Program-made: the position numbers and the translations under genes
From: Streptomyces formicae
GTDB lineage: Bacteria > Actinomycetota > Actinomycetes > Streptomycetales > Streptomycetaceae
DNA length: 64,000 nucleotides
Direction: 5' to 3'
Assembly: GCF_022647665.1 (NCBI RefSeq)
Contig: NZ_CP071872.1
Span: 7,502,001-7,566,000, forward strand
Shown: piece by piece, positions 8,341-16,965 of the stretch
How positions within the stretch are numbered: the stretch's first letter is position 1
How the letters are laid out: each line of letters opens with the position of its first letter
The notes under the pieces: generated by a model
Database searches by the model: none
The model's input: only the letters and a program-made list of their open reading frames with translations
Told to the model about the DNA's origin: nothing

Positions 8341-9600
8341 TCAGGCGATGAGCAGGCATGCGTCCCAGGCAGACTGGGGTGGTGCGGCGGTGCTGGGCGC
8401 GAGGAGGGCCAGGGCTGTGCCGGCGGCACCGTCGAGCAAACCGGGGCCCTCGCCCCGAACGAGTGCCGTGGCCATGAGCTCGGGGTCGGTGCCCGGCGGG
8501 GTGACCGCGGCCAGGAGTGCCGGAATCACAGCGCGGAGTCGGCCCACGGTCGAGTGGTGGGCGTCTCCAGCCGTACGGACAGCGACGTGTGCGAGGCCGG
8601 CGAAGCCGTGGCACAGGCCGTTGTCCGTCGTGGCTCTCAGCTGGTCCGGATCGGTGAGGGCAGCCACGAGCGCGTTCTCCGCTTCGATCTGGCGGCCGGT
8701 TTCTCCGAGGGCGAGTGCGGCGAGTTGCTGGGCGCGGGCAAGGCCGACGGTGCCGTAGCACCAGGACGGTCGCCGGAGCGCGGACGGGGCGGGGCGACCG
8801 GTACGCAGCTCGCTCCGGGTGACCCAGTACAGCCAGATGGGTCCTCGACCGGTCTCCTTCTGCCAGCGGTCCAGCCAGGCCAGGATGGTGCGCAGTGCTC
8901 CGTGATGCCCGTCGGTGACGGTGCCTTTCCGAGCGGCGAGGGCCAGGAGCGCGAGCACGCCGCCGATGCCGTGCGCCATGCCGGTGTTGGCGTGTCCGGC
9001 GGGGAATCGCTTGTCCGGACCGCCCGAGGGCCCGGTCTCCGTCCACCAGCCCGGCAGGGTCTCGCCGTAGTGCGTGATCGGTTCGGTGAGGCGTACGCAG
9101 TAGTCGAGGACGGCGCGCATCGTGGGGCTGCCGGGGTTGCGGCGAAGGAGATAGGCGCCGTATCCGGCGAGGCCCCGGATGGTGTCGAACTCGGCGAGCT
9201 GCGGCAGGCGTCCGGCGTCGATGCGTTGGTGTGCGGCGTCGAGACGGCGAATGACGTCTGCCTCGATCTGTCGGTCCATCGCGTTAAGGGCGCGCTGATA
9301 GGAGCCAGGAAGATGGTCGGCCGCGCAGGCCAGGGCGTGGGCGAAGGCAGGCGTCCCGTAGAAGGGATGGCTGTCGGGGCCGCTCGTGAGCGGCCGACGA
9401 GAGGCAGCAGCGAGCCAGTCGTGTGCGCGTTGCCACGGTCCGAGGCCGTTCGCAGCCCGCTCGATGTGCAGGAGCGCGATGCCGGGCGGGCCGTAGGCGA
9501 GGTGCTGCCGGTGTTCCCGAGGGACCGGAGGCGCCGTGTCGGGGTCGGCGAGCTGGGCGGCGACGGCGTCAACCAAGTCGAGCGCGGGGTTGCCGGTCAC
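8341..9600 (-). CDS. LanC-type lanthionine synthetase
   Basis: This 419-residue cyclase would catalyse Michael-type addition of cysteine thiols to dehydrated Ser/Thr of the FxLD precursor. The zinc ligands of LanC are visible: Cys in PSWCYGTVG (about residue 280) and Cys-His in NGLCHGFAGLAH (about 328-329). The His of NTGMAHGIGG lies in the conserved loop before them. The glycine-rich repeats of the alpha-toroid fold recur throughout. GTG 9600 is preceded by GGAGG and overlaps the lanB stop as GTGA, so translation is coupled. It is intact, unlike its neighbours. Confidence 0.9.
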   Translation of the reverse strand: MTGNPALDLVDAVAAQLADPDTAPPVPREHRQHLAYGPPGIALLHIERAANGLGPWQRAHDWLAAASRRPLTSGPDSHPFYGTPAFAHALACAADHLPGSYQRALNAMDRQIEADVIRRLDAAHQRIDAGRLPQLAEFDTIRGLAGYGAYLLRRNPGSPTMRAVLDYCVRLTEPITHYGETLPGWWTETGPSGGPDKRFPAGHANTGMAHGIGGVLALLALAARKGTVTDGHHGALRTILAWLDRWQKETGRGPIWLYWVTRSELRTGRPAPSALRRPSWCYGTVGLARAQQLAALALGETGRQIEAENALVAALTDPDQLRATTDNGLCHGFAGLAHVAVRTAGDAHHSTVGRLRAVIPALLAAVTPPGTDPELMATALVRGEGPGLLDGAAGTALALLAPSTAAPPQSAWDACLLIA

Positions 9601-11378
9601 GACGGCCTCCCGGTGGTACGGGCGGTCCAGGCCAGAGCGGCGGCACGCGTCAGGTAGAGGCATACCTCTTCCTCGGGGAAGTTCACGGCGACGTGCCGCA
9701 CGAAGTGGACGTGCAGGAGGGAGGTCAGGACGTCGTCGACGGCGATGCCCTGGGTGTCCGGGCCCGGCAGGTGCGGCCGGTACGCGGCAAGCGCCGTATC
9801 CCGGTCTGCCCATCCGGACACGATGGCGTCTCCGCCCCGGACTTCGCGCAGTGCGGCCCAGTCGCCGGATGGGTTGGCGAGCCGTACGGCCTCGGTGAAC
9901 TGCGGGCGCGGAACGGGCGCGGGCGCTATCGGCGAGATGCGGTCGGCCAACCAGCGCATCGCGGCTTCGGTGCTGCCAAGGAACGCGGAGGCGATAGCGA
10001 CGGTATGAGCCGCCACCAGCGAGCGCTGACCTGGGCGCTGCGACTGTGCGAGCTGGGCCAGGACGGCGCGCGAGTCCGCCCGGAACACCTCCTCGGCTGC
10101 CGCCCATGCGGCGCCGGAGCCCCAGCGGCCCATCTCCCGGTAGGAGGTGGGATAACGCAGATCGGCCAGCAGGCCGGCGCTGCGCAGTTCGTCGGCCCAC
10201 ACGCTCACAATGCGCGCCGTCTGAGCGAAGGTTCCGGAGTCCGGAAGGGCGATACGTACGCGGAGGTGCTGGTCCGGGTCCCGGAAGCGGATGAACCACC
10301 ACGGCGGATTGCCGAGCAGTTCGAGGAGGTCGGGGAGGTGCTCGGAGAGCAGGGTGTCCTGGCGGCGAGGGTCGCCGTACAGGGCGGCGAGCAGCACCGA
10401 AGACGCGGCCGGACTCTGCAACTGGGCCGGCGACAGGGCGCGAGCACGGGTGGGGACGGGCAAGGGCGGCCACGTCGGCGGCCGAGTCGCCATGAGGGGC
10501 ACTACGACCTCGTGGGCTCGCCCGTCGCACCAGCCGTACGCCTCCGGTTCCGGGGCCTCGACCAGCACGGCCTGGCCCATGCGGTCGAGGTGTCGGCGCA
10601 GGAGCGTCTGGTGGCCGGCCTCGTCGAGGTCGAGGAAGAGGCGCCGGTCGTCCTCGACGAGAAGCACGCGGCGCGGCAGCCGCCGCCGCGCCCGCCAGTC
10701 AGTGAGCGCGGTGTCCCACTCGGCCCGGGCGCGAGTGTGGCCGGGCAGCTCGGACGCCTCCAGCCGCCAGCGTGCCGGGGCCAGCACCGTGCGCCCGTAC
10801 CGCAGACGCGGCAGGAACGGCATCGCTGCTGCGGCACCCCAGTCGAAGACGGTGACCTGCGCGCACTGGGCGCGGGACAGCTCGGTGAGGAACCGCGCCA
10901 ACGGCGGAGTGTGCGTGTGCAGGTTCAACGCGTTCATCCCGACGGCCTCGACGCGGAGGCCCCGTTCCGGAGCGGCCAGGTACATGCGGCGGCCGTCGCA
11001 CCCCACGGCCAAGTCCTTCAGGGTGAGGACGGTGTCCTTCGGGGTGCGGTGCTCCTGGAGGCTGATCACGGTGGGCAGGATCTGCGGAGCGCGGGTGATG
11101 TGAGCACTCTCCGGAAGCAGCGGCGGGAAGGAGAGCTGGGCGGGCACGGTGTCGCTGTCCGCGGCCGGGAGATCGGCCAGCTCTGTGGCCAGAGCCTCAC
11201 GGACGGAGGGAGCCAGCACGCCGAGGAACCGACCTGTTGAAACGCCAGCACCGCGAGACACAGTCACGACCTCCAGCCGGAACCGCCCGCGCTGCAACTC
11301 CTCCGAGCCGGTCGCGTACACCCGTACCCCGACCTCCAGGTGCGGCGGCACCCGGGGCTCGTCGGGCCCCACGTCCAT
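9597..11378 (-). CDS. Lantibiotic dehydratase LanB, C-terminal part (split by frameshift)
   Basis: The 593 residues match the rest of a LanB. They start MDVGPDEPRVPPHLEVGVRV and continue through the glutamylation domain into the elimination domain at the end: NPPWWFIRFRDPDQHLRVRI, then YPTSYREMGRWGSG. In full-length relatives the segment before MDVG is part of the same chain. Here the preceding bases, read in this frame, give LTDGLIAA before MDVG, which joins naturally to the end of the upstream ORF. The ATG at 11378 has no clear ribosome site of its own. The parts together would make about 1027 residues, the normal LanB size. Function as sequenced depends on whether the indel at about 11,400 is real. 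Confidence 0.85.
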   Translation of the reverse strand: MDVGPDEPRVPPHLEVGVRVYATGSEELQRGRFRLEVVTVSRGAGVSTGRFLGVLAPSVREALATELADLPAADSDTVPAQLSFPPLLPESAHITRAPQILPTVISLQEHRTPKDTVLTLKDLAVGCDGRRMYLAAPERGLRVEAVGMNALNLHTHTPPLARFLTELSRAQCAQVTVFDWGAAAAMPFLPRLRYGRTVLAPARWRLEASELPGHTRARAEWDTALTDWRARRRLPRRVLLVEDDRRLFLDLDEAGHQTLLRRHLDRMGQAVLVEAPEPEAYGWCDGRAHEVVVPLMATRPPTWPPLPVPTRARALSPAQLQSPAASSVLLAALYGDPRRQDTLLSEHLPDLLELLGNPPWWFIRFRDPDQHLRVRIALPDSGTFAQTARIVSVWADELRSAGLLADLRYPTSYREMGRWGSGAAWAAAEEVFRADSRAVLAQLAQSQRPGQRSLVAAHTVAIASAFLGSTEAAMRWLADRISPIAPAPVPRPQFTEAVRLANPSGDWAALREVRGGDAIVSGWADRDTALAAYRPHLPGPDTQGIAVDDVLTSLLHVHFVRHVAVNFPEEEVCLYLTRAAALAWTARTTGRPS

Positions 11379-11386
11379 GGCAGCGA

Positions 11387-12679
11387 TCAGTCCGTCGGTG
11401 AGACCACCTCGTCGCGGCCGTCGAGCACGGCGGCCTGCGCCAGGCGTACGAGGGCGTCATCCCGATTGGAGACACGAGGCCGACGTGCGCCGGCAGGGGT
11501 GCCCGCGTAGCCGTCGGGGTAACGGGTGCCACTGTCCGCCACAGCCGCCGCGAGCGGCACCATCGTGCCGATGCCGTACCGCTCGTAGAAGCGTTGGTGG
11601 TACGCATTCCACGCGGCGGTCCCGTACGGGCGGGTGCTCACCCGGGTCAGGATGAAGGCGGCACGCTCGATCTCCCGGGCCACTTCTTCCGGCAGAACGA
11701 GCTGCGCATCCAACCGCAGGTCAAGCGCGACGGGGTGGCGGCGCAGGCCGGGCACGAGGGTTTGCATCCGCGCTGCGACGCTGTCCCGGCCGCCGCGCGT
11801 GGCGCACTCCTCCAAGCCCGTCCGGACCGCGCGCAGCTCGCGCACTGTCTCCGCGACCGGGGCAAGGTCACCCACGTCGATCGCGTCGAGTTGTCCGAGC
11901 AGATACCCAAGGGCGTCGGTCTCGGTGCTAGGCGCGTGCAGGCTCGTGATCAACACTCGCCGCCGGATCAGCTCCGCCAGCAGACGGCGCGCTTTCTCCG
12001 GTCCGGCCTCGGGGAACTCCGCCTGGAGCTTGGCCACGAGCGCGCCGCAGCGAATCGGCGTCCGGGTCGCCGCGAGGACCGCGCGCACTGGTTCTGTCAG
12101 GGCCAGGGACGCCTCGACCGCGCGCCTCCGGTCGTCCTGGATGTCGGGCTGGAACGGCACGATGAGCCGGTCTCCCCGGCTCTTCACGGTGTTGTTGACG
12201 ACGACGGGCAGCCGGTCGAGGAGCTCCGGACACGACTCCAGCCGTGCGATCACAGCGGCCAGCCACTCTGCCCCCGCGCGGCCAACGGCCACGTGCTCCT
12301 CGCCCCAGTCCGCACGCGACTGCGGGCCGAACTCCGCGGTGGTCACGCCAGCGAACAGGCCGAAAGGCGTCGCCCGGTGCTGGGCCCGCAGGAGGTAGCG
12401 GGCTACAGACAGCGCCGCACGCCGTACGTCCCGGTGGGGAGGACTCCCGGCCGTACACACGGCCCGTACCTGCGCGGCCAGGACCGAGCTGGAGTGCTCC
12501 ACGGCCTCGGCAACGTCCTGGTTCGCCCAGACCACGCGCAGCCACGCCACACAGGCAGACGAACCATCGGGCGAGTGGTCATCGAGGTCAGGGCACGGAG
12601 GGACCAACAGAGATGGGCGGGCCACGGCACGTACGAGAGCGGTGGAAACGGCTCGGAACGCTGTGGGCGAAGCAACCAC
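11387..12679 (-). CDS. Lantibiotic dehydratase LanB, N-terminal part (split by frameshift)
   Basis: This 430-residue ORF holds the N-terminal glutamylation region of a class I lanthipeptide dehydratase. That enzyme uses glutamyl-tRNA to activate Ser/Thr of the precursor. The diagnostic RATPFGLFAGVTTAEFG is at about residues 103-119, and ILTRVSTRPYGTAAWNAYHQ at about 345-364. GTG 12679 has GGAGG seven bases upstream and lies 88 bases after the precursor gene. The ORF stops at DEVVSPTD. Adding one base in the GTGGTCTC stretch (plus strand 11,400-11,404) restores DEVVLTDGLIAAMDVG and reads into the downstream ORF. A naturally split LanB is the alternative but less likely. Confidence 0.85.
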   Translation of the reverse strand: MVASPTAFRAVSTALVRAVARPSLLVPPCPDLDDHSPDGSSACVAWLRVVWANQDVAEAVEHSSSVLAAQVRAVCTAGSPPHRDVRRAALSVARYLLRAQHRATPFGLFAGVTTAEFGPQSRADWGEEHVAVGRAGAEWLAAVIARLESCPELLDRLPVVVNNTVKSRGDRLIVPFQPDIQDDRRRAVEASLALTEPVRAVLAATRTPIRCGALVAKLQAEFPEAGPEKARRLLAELIRRRVLITSLHAPSTETDALGYLLGQLDAIDVGDLAPVAETVRELRAVRTGLEECATRGGRDSVAARMQTLVPGLRRHPVALDLRLDAQLVLPEEVAREIERAAFILTRVSTRPYGTAAWNAYHQRFYERYGIGTMVPLAAAVADSGTRYPDGYAGTPAGARRPRVSNRDDALVRLAQAAVLDGRDEVVSPTD

Positions 12680-12767
12680 CGATGACCTCCATGGGCGAGG
12701 GGACGGGCGGCTGGTGCCGCCGCGCGGTGGCGCGACGGCACCAGACCGGAGTGACCTGAGGTTCGGT

Positions 12768-12947
12768 TCAGGCGACGTTGGTGGTGCAGGCGCCGCAGGT
12801 GGACCCGCAGTTGTCGTCGGTCAGGTTGACCAGGCCCGCCGGGTCGGCGATTTCGACGAGGGAGACATCCAGATCGAAACCGTCCGATGCACCCGGGATC
12901 TGCGGACGTACTTCGGTACGACTGGGAACTACGGTGCTGCGTGTCAT
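12768..12947 (-). CDS. FxLD family lanthipeptide precursor
   Basis: This 59-residue peptide is too short to stand out as an ORF but has every expected feature. The leader contains GFDLDVSLVE with the F-x-L-D motif at residues 24-27 that names the family. The C-terminal core (from about residue 41) has three cysteines (47, 51, 54) and Ser/Thr at 43, 49, 50, 55 and 56. That allows up to three lanthionine-type rings. AAGGAG lies ten bases before ATG 12947. It is the first gene of the minus-strand cluster and directly precedes lanB. The final product is presumably a lanthipeptide further modified by the methyltransferase. Confidence 0.92.
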   Translation of the reverse strand: MTRSTVVPSRTEVRPQIPGASDGFDLDVSLVEIADPAGLVNLTDDNCGSTCGACTTNVA

Positions 12948-13140
12948 GCTTCAACTCCTTGTGATCGTTGGTTGTTGCAGAGCTGGGCTGGGGTGCCCAC
13001 CAGGAGCCGTTAGAGGAGCGTTGCCGGACGGCCGGCTCCCCGGACGGTTCTTGGCCGCCCAGCACGAGGGGACACGGCCCGCGCAGGAAGTCCTCGTGGG
13101 TCGCCACCTCACGCCGGGAAGTCGTGTGCCGGAGGTCTGA

Positions 13141-13329
13141 TCAAGCGGACGCCGGTCGCCGCTCCATGAGGTAGTCGAGCGCCTGGGCCTTGAGGCGATC
13201 GAGGCACGGCTCGCACGAGTAGAAGGGGGCGTGCTGCCCGTCCCACTGCACTGGGCCGAGCCAGATCACGAGGACTCCGGTGCGCTCGCACCCGAGCCAG
13301 CAGTCACCGGTGATCCATAGCAACTCCAT
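13141..13329 (-). CDS. Small Cys-rich (zinc-ribbon-like) protein
   Basis: The 62-residue protein contains two Cys pairs, DCWLGC (residues 9-14) and SCEPC (38-42). It also contains the hydrophobic VLVIWLGPVQWDGQHAPFY. This is a conserved small Streptomyces type, often next to ATP-binding regulator genes, as here. A longer open frame reaches 13,683, but its extra N-terminal part is the antisense of the ATP-binding gene and not credible. The ATG at 13,329 is preferred on content. Probable zinc binding through the four Cys is an inference. Confidence 0.7.
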   Translation of the reverse strand: MELLWITGDCWLGCERTGVLVIWLGPVQWDGQHAPFYSCEPCLDRLKAQALDYLMERRPASA

Positions 13330-13459
13330 GGGAGAACGGCCCCTTTCCCCGCTGGTCGAGATGGACGATCTGGCGGCTTGTCCTCTGGCAGCGCGGGCCC
13401 AGAGCTGGAACGGCACTCGGGGGACGTCCAGAAGGGGCGAGAGCGCCGCAGCCGGGATC

Positions 13460-13906
13460 TCACTCGTCCTCCTCGGTGCGGAGCTCGGCCCAGACCTCTT
13501 TGCCCCGCAGGCGTCTGCCCGAGCTCTGAAGGTCGCAGCCCCAGCGGTCGGCAACGGCATCGATGAGGAGCAGCCCGCGGCCCGACTCGTCCTCTTCACC
13601 CGCGTGGCTGAGCAGGGGCAGACGCGACGGCTCTTCGTCCACGATCCCGACACGTACCCGGGTCGCGCTCGGCCGTCCGACAACGAGACGGATCTCGGGA
13701 CACGGGGTGTGCCTGGAGGCGTTCGCGATCAGCTCCGTGATGATCAGCTCGGCTCGGTCGGCGAGGTTGTCGAGGTGCCATATACCGAGAACGTCCCGGA
13801 CGATCTTGCGACCGGTCTCGGCAGTGGACGGCTCGCACGGAAAGATCTCGCTGTACGTGGGATGGCTGGCGAGGATGGCCTCAACTGGCTTCTTCAGACT
13901 CGGCAT
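13460..13906 (-). CDS. ATP-binding protein (HATPase_c, anti-sigma/serine kinase-like)
   Basis: This 148-residue single-domain protein has the GHKL ATPase motifs: an N box ELIANASRH (about residues 58-66), a G1-like GIVDEEPSRLP, and a G2-like GRGLLLIDAVADRWG. Streptomyces carries many such RsbW-like proteins, usually paired with DUF397/HTH regulators. The frame is open further upstream, but family members start close to the ATG at 13,906 (MPSLKKPVEA). It is divergent from the HTH gene at 14,134 and probably co-transcribed with the small Cys protein downstream. Confidence 0.82.
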   Translation of the reverse strand: MPSLKKPVEAILASHPTYSEIFPCEPSTAETGRKIVRDVLGIWHLDNLADRAELIITELIANASRHTPCPEIRLVVGRPSATRVRVGIVDEEPSRLPLLSHAGEEDESGRGLLLIDAVADRWGCDLQSSGRRLRGKEVWAELRTEEDE

Positions 13907-14121
13907 TGGTTGGAGCCTGCGTGTCGTCTCGGTGCCCGATCTGCCCCCTCTTGACACTTCAGGGGCGGGCCGGGCCGTCAACAGCCGCTCACAGGAGGCG
14001 ACCGACAACCAGACAACTCCCCCGCCTGGCTACCTGGTTAGGGCGTTCAGGGACTCGTCCGACGGCAGGACCTAGGGCGTTTTGACCTCCTCTTTACCTG
14101 GCGGGTGGGGAGTGCGCGGGC

Positions 14122-14127
14122 TACCGT
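14122..14127 (+). promoter_or_regulatory. Possible -10 element for a leaderless transcript
   Basis: TACCGT sits exactly six bases before ATG 14,134, and no Shine-Dalgarno-like sequence lies between. In Streptomyces this spacing is common for leaderless mRNAs that start at the A of ATG. No convincing -35 at 17-19 bases was seen, so this is tentative. Confidence 0.3.
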
Positions 14128-14133
14128 GCCCGA

Positions 14134-15417
14134 ATGGACGCCATCCGCAACACCGTCCTTGAGACGTGGATGACCGAACACGGCTACAGCTCCAACAGCC
14201 TTGCCGATGCCGTGAACAGGGCCGTCGAGCAGCTGACCGGACACGTAGGCGGGCTCGACGGATCATCGGTCCGGGCGTGGAAAGCGGGCCGGGTCGCCTG
14301 GCCAAAGTCGGTAAGTCGTAGAGCACTTGAGGACGTCACCGGATTACCCGCCGTCGCTTTAGGGTTCGTGCCACGGGGCCGGCCTTCGCCCACCCCAGCG
14401 CCACCGCAGCAGGAGGAGCCCGACATGAAGCGCCGTACTCTCGTCGGCGGCATCGCGGCGGCGGCTGCCGCAGCAGCCGCGCCCGGCACCGCATCACCGC
14501 GCCGTATCGGCATGAGCGACGTCAACCGCCTGAACAAGCGCTTCGCCGAGATCATCGCCAGCGACCACCGCCACGGCGGGCAACTCGGCATCGAGCAGCG
14601 AGCCGCCGCGCTCGCCGACGAGGCGCTCAACCTCCAGAACGCGGGCAGTGCCACCCAGCGGGTACGCAGCAGCCTTTACGCCTCCGCAGCGGCATTCCGC
14701 TCATCGGCGATGTGGGCAGCCATCGATGGCCGGCGCTACGACGTCGCCAAGGCGCACATGCGCGAGGCCCAGGCCCTCGCTGAGATGTCCGGGGACCAGG
14801 CGATCAAGTTCCGCATCTGGAGTCACGCGGGCACCATGTACCGCCACATGGGCCGACCCGCCGACGCGTGCGCCGCCAACGATGTCGCCCGCAACCTCCA
14901 CCTCACACGCCGAGACCCTCTGTTCGCATCCCTCGGTCTGGCCCGCCAGGGCGCCATCCACGGAACGGCGCAGAACCGCACCGGTACCCACCGTGCGTTC
15001 GAGCAGGCTCAGGACGCCATGCTGCGCGCCGATCCCGCCGACTACCGGCCGGTGTGGTTACTCGCCTTCTACGACCAGGCCGAGCTGGACTCCTTGGCCC
15101 TATCCGCGTACTTGTCACTCGGCGACTACCCGACTGCCGAGTACCACGCCCACCGCTGTCTCTCCTCCCTCCGGCCCCACATGGTCAGGTCCCGGGCCAT
15201 CACCACGACCCGTCTCGCACACGCCCTGCTCGCACAGGGCGCCGCCGACGCCGCTACGGCCACCGCGATGAAAGTCCCGACAGACGCCGCCACCCGACAC
15301 GCCCGCGTGTCGCGCATGCTCCAAGAGTTCGGGGCCGCCCTGCGGGCCACCGCGCCCGGCAGCACCACCGCCCAGACCTGGACCGAACACACCACCACCT
15401 GGAGGATGGCCGCATGA
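14134..15417 (+). CDS. HTH-like N-terminus plus TPR-like helical protein
   Basis: This 427-residue protein begins with a small HTH-like domain (NSLADAVNRAV, then SSVRAWKAGRVAWPKSVSR). A proline-rich linker, a Tat-like or alanine-rich stretch (MKRRTLVGGIAAAAAAAAA at about residue 98) and a C-terminal region of TPR-like repeats (GQLGIEQRAAALADEALNLQ and others) follow. This is a known Streptomyces architecture of putative regulators with unknown ligands. Its stop overlaps the start of the acetyltransferase gene (ATGA), indicating coupling. The internal MKRRTLVGG stretch looks like a signal anchor but is probably a linker. Function is not assigned. Confidence 0.65.
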   Translation: MDAIRNTVLETWMTEHGYSSNSLADAVNRAVEQLTGHVGGLDGSSVRAWKAGRVAWPKSVSRRALEDVTGLPAVALGFVPRGRPSPTPAPPQQEEPDMKRRTLVGGIAAAAAAAAAPGTASPRRIGMSDVNRLNKRFAEIIASDHRHGGQLGIEQRAAALADEALNLQNAGSATQRVRSSLYASAAAFRSSAMWAAIDGRRYDVAKAHMREAQALAEMSGDQAIKFRIWSHAGTMYRHMGRPADACAANDVARNLHLTRRDPLFASLGLARQGAIHGTAQNRTGTHRAFEQAQDAMLRADPADYRPVWLLAFYDQAELDSLALSAYLSLGDYPTAEYHAHRCLSSLRPHMVRSRAITTTRLAHALLAQGAADAATATAMKVPTDAATRHARVSRMLQEFGAALRATAPGSTTAQTWTEHTTTWRMAA

Positions 15418-15953
15418 CCATGGCGCCCGCCACCGAACTGCGCACGTTCACCACCCTCGACACCGCCCGTGGCGATCTCCTCGACGTGTACGCCGACGTA
15501 CGCGCCCCGCTGCTCCACCTGCCGAACTACGCGATCACCGCGTTCGGGGAGCGCGTCGACCGGCACGGTACCGAGCCAGGGTTCACGGCCGTCCTCGCGT
15601 ACGCGGACGGGCAGCCGGTCGGCTACGCCTACGGCAACACCATCGAGCACGGCGACCGCTACTGGCAGCGCACCAGCCCGCCGCCGGCGGAAAAGTACAC
15701 CGATCGTCCGACCCTGGCCCTGAAGGAGATCGGCGTCCGCCCGGCCTGGCGGAAGACCGGCACCGCCCGCCGCATCCACAACGCCCTCCTCGCCACCCGC
15801 GACGAGCCGTACGTCACGCTCATGGTCAACCCTGCCGCCGGCGACGGAAAGGTCCACACGCTCTACAAGTCGTGGGGGTACGAGGACATCGGCCAGAGCC
15901 AGCCGTCACCGGCCTCGCCAGTCCTCACGGTGATGATCTGCGCCAGCCGCTGA
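15414..15953 (+). CDS. GNAT family N-acetyltransferase
   Basis: This 179-residue single-domain protein has the GNAT pattern GFTAVLAYADGQPVGYAYG (beta3/beta4) and LALKEIGVRPAWRKTGTARR. The latter is the acetyl-CoA pyrophosphate loop, here R-x-x-G-T-A rather than the textbook Q-x-x-G-x-G/A. A C-terminal LYKSWGYEDIG, the usual last motif, follows. It uses acetyl-CoA to acylate an unknown amine. It starts inside the stop of the upstream HTH/TPR gene, so substrate and regulation are probably linked to that protein. Confidence 0.82.
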   Translation: MTMAPATELRTFTTLDTARGDLLDVYADVRAPLLHLPNYAITAFGERVDRHGTEPGFTAVLAYADGQPVGYAYGNTIEHGDRYWQRTSPPPAEKYTDRPTLALKEIGVRPAWRKTGTARRIHNALLATRDEPYVTLMVNPAAGDGKVHTLYKSWGYEDIGQSQPSPASPVLTVMICASR

Positions 15954-16004
15954 CTGGCGGGATGCGCGGCTCACCGCACACGCTGGATCAAGTGCACGCC
16001 CGGT

Positions 16005-16964
16005 TCAAGTGCCCGCCACTGGTCCGCCGCCCGGACGACGACGAGCGACAGAGGCCGGCGTTGGGCGTTGTGTGGAGGCATTGGGGTTGCGGCCACGAGC
16101 TCGCTCTGCGGGCGCACACACAGAAGGCGGGACAGCGGGCGCTGCCGCTGTCGCCGCGAGATCGTTCAGCGTTGCGTTCACCACCGGCCAGCACATGTCG
16201 AGCGTGTCGCGGTTCGGGGTGTGCCCGGTCCGTTTCTCCGCCAGAGGATGGACGAGATTCCTGTAGTGCCGGACAAGCTCCGAGGCCAGCTTGGCGTCGT
16301 GCTCGATCCATTTGTTCTCGTACGCGAAGTCCACGAAGTCGTTCAGCCCCATGTTCCGCAACGGCTTCGGCATGCGTGTGCCGCTGGCGCGGACCTGCGC
16401 GGCATGCGCGAGCACCCCCTCCAGGAGGCTGCCCAGCATGATGACCGCCGAGGTGTAGGCGCCGTGCTCGTAGCAGGTGCGTGCCTCGTCCAGCCGGAGT
16501 TGCACCGTGGCGGCGAGTTCCGGGTCACTCACCACCTCCGTCACGGAGACCTTCAGCTCGACACGCGGCAGCTGCCGCACCTCGTCCTCGAAACCGGCTT
16601 CGCAGCGGACGAGGACCGGCTGGCCTCCGTCCTCGCCGATCCGGCGTCCGTCGAGCACGAGTACCTCGTTGAGCCGCTTCAGCGTGGCGTGGTACTCCTG
16701 CTGCTGGTTGTAGTACTCAAGGCGGTTCGCCAGGCGCAGGATTGCGTGCTCCGCGTCGTCCGTGGCGTCCTCCTGCCGCTCCTTGAGGAGTTCCCGGGCC
16801 CACTTGTGCCTCGGTGTGCCGTCGTACTCCGGAACGTCGTCCCAGCCCGCCCGCTGGAAGAACGCGGCTATCTCGTACCCCTTCCGGTAGAGCAGCGGCG
16901 TCTCGTCCCCGCAGATCAGGTGGGCGATCTCCGTCAGCGTGCTGTCGTCGAAGATCTCGTTCAC
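16005..16964 (-). CDS. HEPN/AbiJ-like protein, partner of the helicase-nuclease
   Basis: The 319-residue protein starts MNEIFDDSTLTEIAHLICG. Its N-terminal domain of about 110 residues resembles those of AbiJ-type abortive infection proteins. The second half is a helical domain with AYTSAVIMLGSLLEGVLAHA and RHYRNLVHP (about residues 226-234). That is the arrangement of HEPN RNases, whose catalytic motif is R-x4-6-H (here R-x6-H). The last 45 residues are low-complexity. GTG 16,964 has AAGGAG seven bases upstream and follows the helicase stop by one base. An RNase effector controlled by the helicase is an inference; the AbiJ link is by resemblance only. Confidence 0.65.
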   Translation of the reverse strand: MNEIFDDSTLTEIAHLICGDETPLLYRKGYEIAAFFQRAGWDDVPEYDGTPRHKWARELLKERQEDATDDAEHAILRLANRLEYYNQQQEYHATLKRLNEVLVLDGRRIGEDGGQPVLVRCEAGFEDEVRQLPRVELKVSVTEVVSDPELAATVQLRLDEARTCYEHGAYTSAVIMLGSLLEGVLAHAAQVRASGTRMPKPLRNMGLNDFVDFAYENKWIEHDAKLASELVRHYRNLVHPLAEKRTGHTPNRDTLDMCWPVVNATLNDLAATAAAPAVPPSVCAPAERARGRNPNASTQRPTPASVARRRPGGGPVAGT

Positions 16965-16965
16965 A

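Noticed and set aside
12403..13107. A 234-residue minus-strand frame covering the FxLD precursor
   Set aside because: The 59-residue precursor in another frame has the family motif, Cys core and ribosome site.
13330..13683. N-terminal extension of the small Cys-rich gene
   Set aside because: Antisense to the ATP-binding gene and compositionally unlike coding sequence.
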